Positions 10,488 to 25,053 of a DNA stretch of 64,000 nucleotides are shown piece by piece. The number at the start of each line of letters is the position of its first letter. Within the stretch, counting starts at the first letter, position 1. The notes under the pieces are model-generated. The model was given only the letters and a program-made list of their open reading frames with translations. It made no database searches and was not told where the DNA came from. This DNA comes from Copromyces sp. CBS 386.78. Taxonomy: Eukaryota; Ascomycota; Sordariomycetes; Sordariales; Sordariaceae. A program made the translations under genes and the position numbers. The stretch covers positions 62,001 through 126,000 of the forward strand of contig MU839084.1 of NCBI GenBank assembly GCA_030685235.1, in the 5' to 3' direction.

Positions 10488-13400
10488 ATGGGCTTCCAAA
10501 CCGCCCACCCCGCGCCCACCGGCGGCTTCCGCCCCCCAACCTTCGGCGTCGTCCCCAAGTCCCGCTCCGACGTCCGCCAACCAACCCGCATCTCCTCCAC
10601 CCACGTCGTCGTCGAGCCCATTCCCACCAAAGACCGGCCCTGGGTTCCGCCCGACGGTCTCTACACGGAACTGCACAAGTCCACCATGCACGAACGCAAG
10701 CTAGCCATCATCGGCGTCGACGACCGTTTGCTGAGGCCGCTTCCCCTGGACAATCACCCGTTTCATGCCCTCGATTATATCCCCCTTGCGCGATCAAGTC
10801 TGGAGGCGTTCGAGGCTATCGAGTCCGGACTGAAGTCCGTGGCGAAGAAGGTCCTGGGCGTGGAGTTGAGTCCCGTTGTGCCGAGGCATGTGACGAGTAT
10901 TAGGGAGAGCGGGTGGCGGCCTACGCAGTTGGGTGTTGGTGAACCTCCTATTCGCTGGCCTATCCCTTTAGAAGGAGAAGGAAAGGATAAGTGGGAGATA
11001 AGCAGGGAGTTTCAAAGTGATTGGTACGAGATTCTGTGGACCGATCTTATGAGGAGGGCGTATAGGTGGGCGGAGAAGTATTTTGATAATCAGGGAGCGG
11101 ATGTTGGGGTCAGTGCGAAGAGCGTCAAGGACTGGACTCCGAACTTGTGGAAGCAGGCTGGGGTGTCAGATCAGTTTGTTCATTATGCGAGTCTGGTGGC
11201 TAGGCAAGATAATAATCACCCGGCTGGGTGGGATGTACTGCTGGCGAAGGGACGGTATAGGAAGTTTTTGGTGGTGGGCGTGTTGGTTAGACTACTGCAG
11301 GAGCAGGTTTTTGATGAGTTGTTGTTTGGGGCTGATAGGGAGACAAAGAGGATGCTGGAGGCGCAGGATGAGTGTTATATTGAGATGGATGGTATGTTTG
11401 TTTCCCTCCTTCCTTTCTTTCTTCTGCTCCTATCTCCCACCTTGTGGTTGCGCTGTTGATGACTACAGGTAACTGACAGAGTGGAATAGGCTACCTCCGT
11501 ACCGAGATGCGTTCCCAAAGCGTCCGCGCCGCTCTGGGCGAATACATCCTGACTCCCAATTTTTGGCCCGAGGTGGACAAGTTGGCCATCCAAACCACAG
11601 CCTTGTTCTCCCCCTTGATCCGGTTCATGGACGTCGAGCTCGAGAAGCGGATCGACCCGCTGGAATTCCATCAGGAAATCCACGATATCATCGCTGAAGC
11701 TGGCTACTTCAACATCGCCATGCGGCTTTCCCGCGACGTCTTCCGCTTCAACTGGCCTTTGCCTGGCGACGCATGGAGCTTCGAAGTTGAGAACGTCGAC
11801 GATGTGCCCTTTGAGATCTCACGGGCCTGGGCTGATAAGCATGAGGAAGACGCGCAGAAGCGGTATCGCGCGGGCCTGGAAGCTGAACGGCGACGGGAGA
11901 AGAGAAGAAAGGAGACGCCTAGGACCTCCGCCGCTATGGCACGTGGTGCCCTCAGACTTGCTCTCGATGGCGCCAGTACAAAGTTGAAGTCTGGTTTAAG
12001 TGCCACAGCTTCCAAGCTAGCACGACTGCGTCCCGGCTTTGTGGCGCCAACTGTCCACGATCCTCCTCCCTCGGACCCAGATTTCCGCAGCACTTCCGGC
12101 GGTCCAGAACTCTACCTCCCCTCTCGCCTAGCCAAAACACAAATCGCCATCTTCCCCACCGTCCAGCGCTACATGAACCTCGAAACCACCCGCCGCAATC
12201 CCGTCAAGCAAAGTCCGCGTTTTTCCCAAGGTCTCTCCTTCCACACCAACGACATCATGGCTTCAATCGAGACGCACCCGACTTACGAGTACTACGTTGA
12301 TAAAGTCCTTCCCCGCAAGCTCCCTCACGAGCTTGAGCAAGACGACAACGATGATGATGACGCTTCCATCCACCCCATCATTGCTCGGCACCACAAAAAC
12401 TTGAGGAAGAAGCATATGAGCCCCTTCGACCGCGGCTACCGCCAAGAAGACGCCGTGGGAATACACCTCATCACCAAGGGAAACGCGGTCTACTACTCGG
12501 GTGTGGCTGATGAGTCGAACCTCTCTGCTCTCCGTCGTAGCAACGGTGATGCTAATGTTGGCCCGGAAAAGTATTACGTCGGTTACCCCGGTTACTTGCC
12601 GGAACATATTCCTACCCTGAGGGAGTGGACGAACCTGCCCTTAACCTCGCGCCACTCCTCCCAATCCTTCTCCCAATCACCCTTCCACTCCTCTCGCACC
12701 AGTTCATCCCTCCTCACCAGACTCACCCCCTCTACCAAAACCCTCATCCTCACGCGCCGCCTCCTCTACACCCTAGCAATCTACTCCCTGTTCCGCTTCT
12801 TGGTCTTCCCCCTCTTCTTCCCCTCTCTTCTTCCTTTTTTCCTGGCCCTAGAATCCACCGCCCTCCACGTCTTCCACCAAATCAAAGACGGCCTCGCCAC
12901 CATCTTCGTCCCCATCTTCGAAGGTCTCCGTCCTCTTTTCCAATTATTCCTCCGCGGATTGACTTTCGTCAGGGACTTAACATGGGCTATCCTCAGATTT
13001 GTCCTTGCGCCCCTAGGGTATTTGGCTAAGAAGGTGCTGCTACCGCCATTGGCAATGGTGTTGAGGGCCGTGGGGTATCTTTATACCCGGTTGGTTAGAG
13101 GAGGACCGGTGGGTTGGGTCTGGGGGAAGTTGAGGGGGCTGGTTGGACGGTGGGGGGATTGGGTGGAGGTTGTTGATGACCGGGTGAGAGGGGGGTTGGA
13201 AGCGGTTGATGGGTGGCTTGTTAGTACGCTTGGTGCTGGTGCTGGTGGGACGTTTTTGCCTGAGGCTTGGAGGAGAAGTGGTTCTGGAGCTGGAGAAGGA
13301 GGAACTGAAGCCGGAGCTGAATCGAGTTTGACGACAACGACAACGTTGGTAACGACCACGACGACGACAACTGCGGCGGCGGTGCCAGTGGATGGTGGTG

Positions 13401-13663
13401 GTGGTGGTAACTGGAACCCTTTTGCTTGGGGTGCTGAGTCTGAGTTGAAGACTGAAAAGGTTACTTCCACTTTAACTACTAACTGGGATGACGAGGTGTT
13501 CACTCGTATTGAGAAACGCACTGTTAAAGGTGGACACACTATTGAAAGTGGTGGTCTGACGTCTAAGGGGAGGACTTCCACTCCCACTGCCTCTACTGTT
13601 ACTACTGGCGACGGAACCTTCACGATTGCCGGCGCGGCGCCACCTCCTCCTCTTACGCAATGA
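10488..13663 (+). CDS. Large fungal protein of unknown function with hydrophobic segments
   Basis: Two exons, 10488-11391 and 11490-13663, with a 98-nt GT-AG intron, encode 1025 residues. The splice restores a continuous frame (ECYIEMDG then YLRTEMRSQ). I do not recognise the family. The first 500 residues are globular-looking with many conserved-type Trp and aromatic residues. About residues 425-435 are an acidic DDNDDDD run. Residues roughly 723-765 and 770-830 contain long hydrophobic stretches, including LAIYSLFRFLVFPLFFP, which suggest membrane insertion or amphipathic hairpins. The C terminus is low in complexity, with Thr-rich (TTTTTT) and Gly-rich runs and a final APPPPLTQ. The start has a good context (GCAGCAATGG). 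A membrane-associated protein of an uncharacterised fungal DUF family is likely; localisation is inference. Confidence 0.85.
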
Positions 13664-14650
13664 AACAGTTTAACCGCGGATGACTTGTTTTCGGAAAGTC
13701 GGATAGCAGGACGGGAATTTAACCTGTGAAGAAGGATATTTGATTTCGGGGGCGTTAGGTTGACTCGGGGTTTGGATAAAGTTGTATAGTAGTTAGCTTA
13801 TCATTGAGAATTCTTTGTATATCTGCTCTTTTCGGGTCAGTCGTCTTTATTCGTGACCATGTATCGGCTTGAGGTTGGGTTATAGGACGTCAATACCTGT
13901 AGTAATGAGCTCGTCGACTCATGGCGAGCTCCGTAGTGCCCGGACGACTGTGTCCACAATCAGGGGTAACATGCTCGACTTTCGTGTTCCGACCGTGATG
14001 TTAATTGCTCAACAAAGACGCATGTCCATTTCCGGCCGGATGTAGAGGATCAATGCTTTTATTCCTCACTAAGCTCCTATCAATGTCCCATAATCCCGTG
14101 ACGACTGTGTACCATGCCCACCGCAAAAAAGCCCAACACACCATACACATGCTCTCTCATGAACCCGATGGAAACAGTGCGGCAACCCCGTCTCGTCCTG
14201 AGCATATACCACCGTCTAATTCCATGACTGCCCACGCTCAGATCCATGCACAAATCTGCGAGTAGGAGGCCACTTAGTATAAAACCGATTTAAAGGCTGC
14301 CTTAACTTCCAAAGTCAAATAAACGCCATGATAAGGACCTCAATAGAGCTGCTGAATGAAATGTAAAAAGGATTTTCGGAAACCGACGCCACGGCTAGAT
14401 TCCCCCCTTCCAGACTCCCGGATTCCTCCACCAAGTAAATGAAGCGGGTAATTTTTTTCGTCAACGAGATATCCCATATTTCTATGCGTTGCCGTTTGCG
14501 TGTATGCCGCCGCCGAGACCGCATGGCGTCCTTTTGCGAACATCGTAGATATTATAAGCGGCTCGTTGTATGCATGAAAACGAAGCCGCCTGCTAAAGCC
14601 GGGCTGGACTTCAGCTTGTCAATGACATGACCAGAACCGAGGGGCCGCAT
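13664..14650. other. Intergenic DNA between convergent genes
   Basis: Lies between the 3' ends of the unknown 1025-residue gene and eIF4E, so it should contain both 3' UTRs and polyadenylation regions. Frames up to 86 codons occur but none has support. No RNA gene or repeat was recognised. Confidence 0.5.
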
Positions 14651-15533
14651 TTAGACGGTCATCTTGGCACGAGCGCGAGAGCTGCCGCTGTGAGCGGATT
14701 CCGTGTGGCCGGAGAACTCGAGAGCCTCGTTGGCGGGGAGCTGGAGGACCTCCTTGAAGCGACGGCCGATGGCCATCAAGATCTCCTTGCCCTTCTCAGG
14801 GGACCTACCCTTGCCGCCAGAAACGTCGCCGTCGCCGCGGCCGGGAATGTGCTTGCCGATAGTGCGAGTCCAGACACCAACACGGAAGAAGGCCTTGCGG
14901 ACGTTGACGACAACACCCATGACCTCACCGTCCTCCTCGTCCTCGAGAGTCTCGCCGATCGCAGCAAGCATAGTATGCAGCCAGATCTCGTCAATGTTGA
15001 CATTGCGCTTCTCCTTGAACTGGTAAGACCACTTGCCACCGTGCTTGTTCTGGGGATCCTCCCACTCGGGGCGCACGCCCTCCTTGAAGAGATGGTAGTC
15101 GGACTTGAGAGCGAGCTCTGATACGGGGGCGATATTGTTCTGCGCGCATTTTGGTCAGCATGCATGTTGCGCAAAGCGCGGGGTGGAAGGGCACTCATGG
15201 ACATACATATACACCCCAGAACTCCTCGACCGTATCAAAAGTGATTACCTCCTTCAAGAGATCATTCCAGTTGTCGCCCTGGTCGCGGTGATGTTAGCCG
15301 ACTGCATGGTATGGTGGGGCGGGTGGTGAAACCAAACCAACCTTTCCGCTTGAGGGCTTGGTGAACCAAAGGGTCCAGCGGTTGGAGAGAGGGTGCTTGA
15401 CATTGAAGTTCTCCTTGTCGTGGAAGACGGTGACGGTCTTGTCGTCCTTGGCGTCCTTGACGGCAGCGTCGCCGTTGGTGTTGCCGCCCTCGGGGCTGAT
15501 AGGGATGGTGGTGAGATCGACTTGCTCGGACAT
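14651..15533 (-). CDS. eIF4E: eIF4E: mRNA cap-binding translation initiation factor
   Basis: Binds the m7G cap of mRNA and, with eIF4G, recruits the small ribosomal subunit in the cytoplasm (family knowledge). Three exons on the minus strand: 15533-15342, 15278-15207 and 15139-14651, with GT-AG introns of 63 and 67 nt; the product is 250 residues. Visible family blocks are HPLSNRWTLWFTKP near residue 47, GDNWNDLL with a cap-stacking Trp near 68, VEEFWGVYNNI (the eIF4G-side motif), and RPEWEDPQNKHGGKW with the second cap-stacking Trp near 114. Further on are ETLEDEEDGEVMGVVVNVR and the C-terminal region. The ATG at 15533 precedes the family's usual variable N-terminal tail; a longer frame to 15602 would need a TTG start. 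It is divergent from SSB. Confidence 0.95.
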
Positions 15534-17008
15534 GGTGGCGGTCGTGATGTTGCGATGGGGGTTTGGAAAGTGGATGTTGATCAAAGTGTGTCGTTCCGAC
15601 AAAGGGCGTCGAGACGGAGTCGAGCTAACAAGGACTGAGCTTGGAAAGGCGGGCCCACAAAAAAAAGCAGTTTATGCCCAAGAAAGTGATTAAGCGTGCG
15701 AGGCCTGGCGAGACGTGGGTGGAAGTGCGAATCGATTGGGGACTGCGGGCGACGGGGGCTCCAACTTGGGGGATCCACGATACGATACGGTCGGATGTTT
15801 TGGATTGTGTATTTGTAGCGGGATGCTGCTCTTCCGAGGAAAAGTGGAAGTTCAAGATGCTTGGTTGTTGGGAAAGTTGAGGTGTTGAGAGGAAGAAGAA
15901 GAAGAAGAAGAAAGACAGTGGAACAAGTTGAGGTTCGTCACGGCAAAAAGAAGAAATCAGTTTCTAAGGTAGACGCGTGGTCCAACCACTCAGGGTCTAG
16001 ACGGCAGGTACGAGTTGCAACTTGGAAACTTAAAAAGTGGAAGGTGAGACTTGTTGCTCCAGGCAAACAGGTCGTGATTGCTCTTTCAAACGGTAAGGGC
16101 AGTACCTTATAGTGCAGATAGAGAGTGCTACTGTAGGGGTAAGGTACCTCTAGTCTAGAGAGAGATCTGATAGTCACGAAAAGTACTATGACAGATGTGA
16201 ACGATGATGCAGTACAGCCGCAATCACAAGCAGCAAAATACAGACATTCAGCGCCAACACTTCATACAGCCTGCAGGATTTATTCGCGTAACAATGTATA
16301 ACAGAACTGTTTCTTTCCAAACCATTGCCGCTTCCAGACTCCCAAAATCCACGGCAGTCAAACTCTCAATCTCAAAATGGCCACTTCCACTTCCACTCCC
16401 TCCGACAATGACATTGCATTGCCGGCAAAAAGTTGAGTCTCATTATTCAGTCAACATGTCCAATGAAACGATTCCCGTCTTTGCTGCAACTGCTTCAGAC
16501 CCCTCCCCCACCTCCACTTCGAAAAGTTGCCCTTGCCCACCCTGCACTGCAGTCCTTGCTAGCGCCCCCAGAGGCCGGAGGCGCCCAAGGTGAAAAAGTG
16601 ACAAGACAAGACCCCTCGCCGCCCCTCAGCTCCCACACACCCCAGGGACATGTCGGGCGAAAACAGCCAGTCGTAGGCTCGGAATGGAGAAGAAGGGGAC
16701 CAAATGTCACGGGAAGCGTCACGTGAAGAACTTAGATAAGATAGTGGCCATAGCCAGCCATGCCCAATCCAGGCTAGGCGGTGGGGAAAACCGGGGCGGT
16801 TGGCCATGCAACAGAAAAAAGTTGCACCGCAGTTGAAAATTTCAAAATTGAATGCCGCCTGGCCTGCCCTGCCCCACGCAGCCCACTCTCCCAGCAACTG
16901 GACCGGCTCAGGCCTTTTTAAAACCCTTCCAACTCCCTCCTCGTCCGTTCGTCGTTGCCAGCTTCAGCTCAGTCTCGACATTCCCAATCAGACAACACTA
17001 TCTTCAAA
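15534..17008. promoter_or_regulatory. Shared divergent upstream region of eIF4E and the SSB Hsp70
   Basis: A 1.48-kb spacer holding the promoters and leaders of two translation-linked genes that are expected to be highly expressed. It contains a GAA-rich microsatellite near 15890-15912 and an E-box-like CACGTG within GCGTCACGTGAAG near 16720. A TTTTTAAAACCC stretch at about 16915, roughly 95 nt before the SSB ATG, is a plausible TATA-like element. A C/T-rich leader runs up to the start codon. Factor assignments are inference only. Confidence 0.5.
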
Positions 17009-19317
<2,309 letters not shown>

Positions 19318-20029
19318 ATTGCCTTTCAGCTTAACGATGTGTATGAGCGCAATACTTGGGAATAGGAACAGGAACTTTAATTGAAGACAGGATCTTGTCT
19401 TGTATTCTGACAACGTCTTCATATACCTCGTTCATGGGAACACGGATACTCAAAAGTTGGGGGGGCCATGTGTATTTGATCTGCACTCTCTACTGCAGCA
19501 GTCGCATCCCCAGGCAGGGAATGGTTGTTTCCAAGAATGAATGTCATACCGGATGGATTTCTTTTCCTTGCCTTTTAGCGCCATTGATCTCTTTATTTAT
19601 GACCCAAAATCTCTTCGGCGCAACTGCATGTAGACTGGGGAAGGTGCAAAAACAATACAAACGATGAACAAACTTATCTTGTCTACATTTGATGTAACGT
19701 GAATCTGTCTTATGTTTTTCAAACTTGGGTTGTCGAATGCGTATTGTCTTCTAAAAGGCATAACAACCTCATCTTCAGCCACTCGTTATATATCCCAATG
19801 TCTCTAGAGTTCATCAAAACGGATCAGCATGATGTAAACAATCGTATTAATGCTCTGACCTATGCGTAGCAACTTGGACTCGATGCGTATCTGGGTAAGA
19901 TCTATGGCCGTGTTTACTTCTGATATGGCTAGAGGCGATGATGTAGATGCATGTGTATTACGTTCGTATGCCTTTCTCAGCTTTACCGATGCCTTCGTTC
20001 TTTCCCGTCAAGGCTAGAAGCGCCCCGAA
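19318..20029. other. SSB 3' flank
   Basis: Downstream flank of the SSB gene. The open frames on both strands are short and unsupported. No RNA gene was recognised. Confidence 0.5.
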
Positions 20030-20185
20030 CCTCGAATCCCGGTTGAATTTGCGGTTTTGGAAGTCAAACACTCGTCGACCACGCCCCCCGATCTCGCTCA
20101 ACTTCAAAAACGGACGAGAAGATGGTAGAATAGACGGGGAAATTCACGGCACCTTTCTTGTGAACTCTTTCTTGCAGTAGTCAAG
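20030..20185 (-). pseudogene. Inverted fragment of the SSB Hsp70 gene (exon 4 end plus intron 4)
   Basis: Read on the minus strand, 20185-20153 matches the last 33 nt of SSB exon 4 (18039-18071) with 30 identities. The three differences are all synonymous (AAG/AAA, TTT/TTC, ACT/ACA). The match continues into intron sequence: the 19-nt block ACGAGTGTTTGACTTCCAA and its surroundings recur at about 20054-20110, and similarity fades near the CCTCGAA at 20030. At the left end of the exon part the copy reads AAAG then GTGCCG, a canonical GT donor, where the gene has GC. Similarity stops abruptly at 20185. The fragment cannot encode a chaperone. Differences are not of the RIP type. Confidence 0.8.
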
Positions 20186-21373
20186 CTCCCTGGGTCCGCG
20201 AGTCGTTTTTCACCCAGACGAGCAGATTCGTTTCTGGAATGGATGTGATCGATCTCGAAATGCATCATCTTGAACATGTGATCCGGTGTTGTCGTTGGCG
20301 CAGACACATTAGAGTCTTGGCCTCCGGATCCCGAACCCGGACGTTTTGCCAAGACGGCCGGAGTTTTTCGACTTTACACAATTGAGTACGGACTTGCATG
20401 ATAGGCCCGATGTATTATATCCCATCTTTTAGCTAGTCTAGTAGATAAGATTCCTTTCCTCTTGTTAGAACAACCTATCATTTTGCCCTTCGAAAATGGA
20501 CTTGATGTTGGTTGACTCGGACGTTGCCCGAAACAGAAACACGGAAGTGCACCTCTTTCCAAGATACAAAGGAACAACATGATTGGATAAATGCAAGGGA
20601 GCGCCACACTCGGACAGTGCCGCATTGCATCGTCAGGTCAGTCGAGAAAAGGTCGTTCGGTCGGCAATTTGATATCTGCTGATGTTTTTCCGGATCTCCA
20701 TCTGGACACCTTTCCAAAAAAAAGTTACATCCAGCTTTGGGAGGTCCAATTGATCGTACTCGGACAAACACAGATGCTTCGCCTCCTTTGTATGGAGTGC
20801 TGCGTTCGGGATGATTATTAAGATGTAAGCCCGAGTACGAGGGATAGGGAGTGGACAGATAATTCGAAAACACCGATTCCAACCTAGGGTATATGTCACC
20901 GGGCTCTCTCCTTTGATAGTGTTTGTTTCTTTGTTGTTTTCCATCTTTTATTGAAGCCCCTATTGACGTTCTAAGACTCGCACTTTCTCAACCGGACGGA
21001 CCCCTGTCACTGCGCTGTCCGTGTGTGCTTATCGAACCTTCGATAAGAATTCTTTCCTTCCCGTCCTTCTGCAGCGTGTCGCAGAAGACAGATAACCCCT
21101 GCAAAATAGCGATGTCAGAGTGTCCAGTGATAGGTACTATCAGGAGGTGCCACGCAATCAACAAGTACCTTGCATCTTCTTACACGGGCATTCTCTATAC
21201 GACGAAACATCGGATTATCTGAGAACGGTTTACGATCTGGATCTGGCCACCGTTGCCCCGGAACCCTTGGAACACCAAGGTACAACGTATAATCAGAGCT
21301 AGAGTGGCCTCTTTCAACAGCTGCCGCTTGCTCCCGGAGGAGTCGAATACCGGACAAGCAACAACAGCCCACC
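20186..21373. other. Intergenic region upstream of ERO1
   Basis: Flank between the SSB fragment and ERO1, holding the ERO1 promoter and leader. Open frames up to 134 codons (20478-20882, minus) have no recognisable domain and no splice support. A candidate unfolded-protein-response site is listed separately. Confidence 0.5.
21072..21078 (+). promoter_or_regulatory. Candidate UPRE core (CAGCGTG) upstream of ERO1
   Basis: CAGCGTG matches the core of the yeast unfolded-protein-response element bound by Hac1, about 300 nt before the ERO1 ATG. ERO1 is a known UPR target in yeast, which makes the location meaningful. A 7-base match in a kilobase of DNA has a sizeable chance probability. Confidence 0.35.
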
Positions 21374-23606
21374 ATGAAGCCCGCAACACGGCTTTTCTAC
21401 CTGTCGCTCTTTGCGCTATGGAGTCGCGAAGTCCAGTGCAAGAGCGATGATAAATCATGCGCTGTAAGTCAATGGTGTCTTGGCAATGAAGAGAAGTTGC
21501 CGAAGCTAATAACCAATTCTCCCCTTTAGATATCACCAAAAGCCATCGTCAGTGATGCATGCGCCTCCTATTCCACCCTCGAACACCTCAACCACAACGT
21601 CAAGCCCGCGCTCGACGACCTAACACGGACAACCGATTTCTTCTCCCACTACCGCCTCAACCTCTTCAACAAGCGATGTCCCTTCTGGAACGATGAGAAC
21701 GGCATGTGCGGCAACATCGCCTGCGCCGTGGAGACCCTCGACAACGAAGAAGACATTCCCCAAGTTTGGCGCGCCAGCGAGCTCGGCAAGCTCGAAGGAC
21801 CGCGGGCTAAGCACCCGGGCAAGTCCGTTCAGCGACAAGAACCGAAGCGCCCGCTTCAGGGCAAGCTAGGCGAGAACGTGGGCGAGTCCTGCGTGGTGGA
21901 ATACGACGACGAGTGCGACGACCGCGACTACTGCGTGCCGGACGACGAGAGCGCAGCCTCCAAGGGCGACTACGTCTCTCTCCTGCGCAACCCCGAGCGG
22001 TTCACCGGATACGCCGGCGATGGCGCCAAGCAGGTCTGGGACGCCGTCTACCGCGAGAACTGCTTCCAGAAATCATCCTTCCCCCAGTCCGCCTCGCTAG
22101 GCGAGACCTACTCGGTCCCCAAGGGCCCCGCGGCCCAGGATTTCCGCGCCGTCATGCAAGCCGCCGGTCGCCAGCACATGCTCGAGCAGCAGCGCGAGCA
22201 GAACCCGCTGGTGCCCTTCGTCGCCAAGACCGGTCTCGAGTTCGAAGACGAGTGTCTCGAGAAGCGCGTCTTCTACAAGGTCGTCAGCGGCATGCACGCG
22301 TCCATATCGACGCACCTCTGCTGGGACTTTTTGAATCAGACCACCGGCCAATGGCAGCCCAACCTGTCCTGCTACGTCAACCGCCTGCACAACTTCCCGG
22401 ACCGCATCAGCAACCTGTACTTCAACTACGCGCTGCTCACCCGCGCCGTCGCCAAGTTGGGTCCTTACCTGTCCTCGCATGAGGAGTACACTTTCTGCAC
22501 GGGCGACCCGGCCCAAGACGCCGACACGCGCGCCAAGGTTCTGGCCGTCACTTCCAAGGCCGCTAACAGCGTGCCTGGCCCGGTGTTCGATGAGTCCCTC
22601 ATGTTCAAGAACGGCGAGGGCCCTTCGCTTAAGGAAGACTTCCGCAACCGCTTCCGCAACGTCTCAAGACTGATGGACTGCGTCGGCTGCGACAAGTGTC
22701 GGTTGTGGGGCAAGTTGCAGACGGCCGGATACGGGACCGCGCTCAAGGTTCTGTTTGAGTTCGCTAACAACGATACTCCCGCCACAACTTCCACGACTGA
22801 CGAGATTCCGTTCAAGCTTAAGCGCACCGAGCTAGTGGCGCTGTTTAATACTTATGCGCGGTTGAGCAGCAGTTTGGAAGCTATTCAGAAGTTTAGGGCT
22901 ATGGTTGAGGAGACCGAAGAGTCCCACGAACAAGTCGAAGAAGCCGAGAAGAAGGGAGCGCATCATATCCCCGACCGAGCCAAGAAGCCTAGACATGTTA
23001 TCGTTTCGACACCCGTTGCCGCCGATGATACATCTGTCACAAATACTGCCACAACAGCTGCGGTAGATGAGGCCACGGCGGCGGGAGTTACTCCCGCTCC
23101 TAAATTTGAGCAGAAGCAGCAGCAACAGGAACAGGTCGAGGAGGACGATGATGAGTTCCACGAGTTCCAAGAACACTCACCACAACACTCCGACACCGAT
23201 CCCAATTTTGCTTACAAGAAGAGGACCATTAAGGATGACATCAAAAGCGAGTTCAAGGTGGTGTTTGCGGCGTTCAAGTTGGTGATTAAGAGTTATGTGC
23301 GGTTACCTGGGATGTTGTAAGTATTCCCTATCCCTATTGCCATTGCCCATTGCCCAATGTCTCTTCCCATTCCGATTCCCATTCCCACTCCATCCGTTTC
23401 CCTTCCTCTTCTTTTTCCCTTGCCTTTGTTTTTACTTCTGCTCTTTTTCGTTTTCCGGTGGTGGTTGCCCATGCTAACCAGTTTGCGACAAAAATAGGTA
23501 CGAGATCGCGATAACTGAACTCCAACGCCTCTGGCAATTCTACATAGGCTTGCCCGTCATGCCAAGGACTTGGGAGTTTAGAAGACCTAGTCTTGATGAG
23601 CTTTGA
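21374..23606 (+). CDS. ERO1: ERO1: endoplasmic reticulum thiol oxidase
   Basis: FAD-dependent oxidase that reoxidises protein disulfide isomerase in the ER lumen (family knowledge). Three exons: 21374-21463, 21530-23316 and 23498-23606, GT-AG introns, 661 residues. Exon 1 encodes the signal peptide (hydrophobic RLFYLSLFALW, likely cleaved near residue 22). The shuttle cysteine pair is C90 and C95 in MCGNIACAVE, and the active-site motif CVGCDKC places the cysteines at 414, 417 and 420. Heme-like or FAD-contacting stretches such as VSGMHASISTHLCWDF (the SxxH FAD motif) and NLYFNYALLTRA are present. A charged, Gln/Glu-rich insert near residues 490-560 precedes the last helices. Exon 3 encodes the C-terminal YEIAITELQRLWQFY. 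An AATAAA lies about 100 nt after the stop. Confidence 0.95.
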
Positions 23607-25053
23607 TTGTGGTTTTGCTGAGCTTTGATGAGCTTTGAGCTTTTGCTATTGATAGATCAGTAGATTACAAGGTAGCTTTCTTTTTGTTCCCTTTTCTTGT
23701 TTATAATAAAAGCAATGCTTTGGTCTTCCTTTCTTGTGCCACACACTCGTGACAGATGTTAAGGTGGAAAAGAAAACGACAACACAACGTGATTATGATG
23801 TGTGTGTGTGTGATGCCAATGAAGTTTGTCTCATGTACTCCTGTGGTTAAAGGCTACCTACCTCCACGTAGGCTCCTGTTACTGCGTGCTGCGTGCACAT
23901 ACATGTCTAAACTAGGTAGACTGGACTAAGATGGGGACAACCAAAATGATCAACGGCAAGTAATAATCCTCACTACCTAGTTTGAATAAACGCGATGGAC
24001 ACACATAGGTACAGCCATCAAAATGACACCGAGAGCACAGCTAGTTTATTTCCTTGTAATACTTGGTTCCTGAGGTTACTGCGTAGTTCGACAGATAGCT
24101 ATCGTTACATCTGACGTGAATGACTCTTATATATTGCCATGATGTATTTCTGTCCGTGTAGTTACCTTAATTTTTTTTTTTTCGTTTTTGTTCTTTTTCT
24201 TTTTCCCGTTCCTTTTCCTCCTCCTCTTTTTCTCTCTTTTGGGTCTTTTTCTCGTTTTCTCCCTCTTTTCTCAATCCTTCTTTTATTTCTTAGCTTCCTG
24301 TTTTTCTGTCCTGTTTTATTCTCTCCTGTTTTGTGAGAGTCTTTAAATGCCTTTTTCCAATACGAGATGTGACATAGGAGGCATATTTCTCTCCAGATAT
24401 ATATATATATATATATACCATTTTCCCACCCGGGAGTTTACTTTTCCTTTTCTCTGGCTGACCAGTTGTCGGCTCTATCACTTCCCTGGGAGGTTTTGTC
24501 ATTAAATCTGAATTATTTATAATCAGAACTTGCTCTTCCGCAAGAACATAATGCCACATTCGCATAGATATCAAGGGGTACGACTGTAACTTGTAACTTG
24601 TAGTGTTTTCTTTCAAGTCAGACAGGCATAAGTTATAACAGCATGTGTCCTTTTCGGTAAGTCTTCCTTCTCAAGTGGACAACATCGGACTAACGGAATA
24701 TAATAATTATCTCAGCCATTGTCACTTTTAGGGGATAAAAGAGAGGAAACAGAAAGAAAAATTGCTAGGATGAAAGCGGAATACAGAATATTAGGATGAA
24801 AGCATGTTATCGCTATGCTGATGTATCTTCTTGTGTCAATGTACCCTTGATGCTTTCTACGTCTTACGAACCTGGAAAGGCTGATGCAGAAAAGAAATGA
24901 TGCCACCCAACCATATCAATGCTGACGTCGACTTATAATACACAACCAGGAATTCTCATCCCAACCTTGCAACCTTTAGTCATGCCAGATCCCATCAGCC
25001 GCTTTTCTCGTCGGGATGAGCTCATTAGCGTTGATGACCCCTTGTTGACCCGT
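23607..25053. other. Intergenic DNA between convergent genes
   Basis: 3' flanks of ERO1 (plus) and the zinc-finger gene (minus). It includes a TG microsatellite near 23799-23812, T-rich tracts around 24170-24310 and an (AT) run near 24399-24417. No supported coding frame or RNA gene. Confidence 0.5.

Noticed and set aside
20104..20352. 82-codon minus-strand frame near the SSB fragment (HMFKMMHFEIDHIHS)
   Set aside because: It has an HxxxD-like look but overlaps the duplicated fragment in another frame and has no recognised domain.
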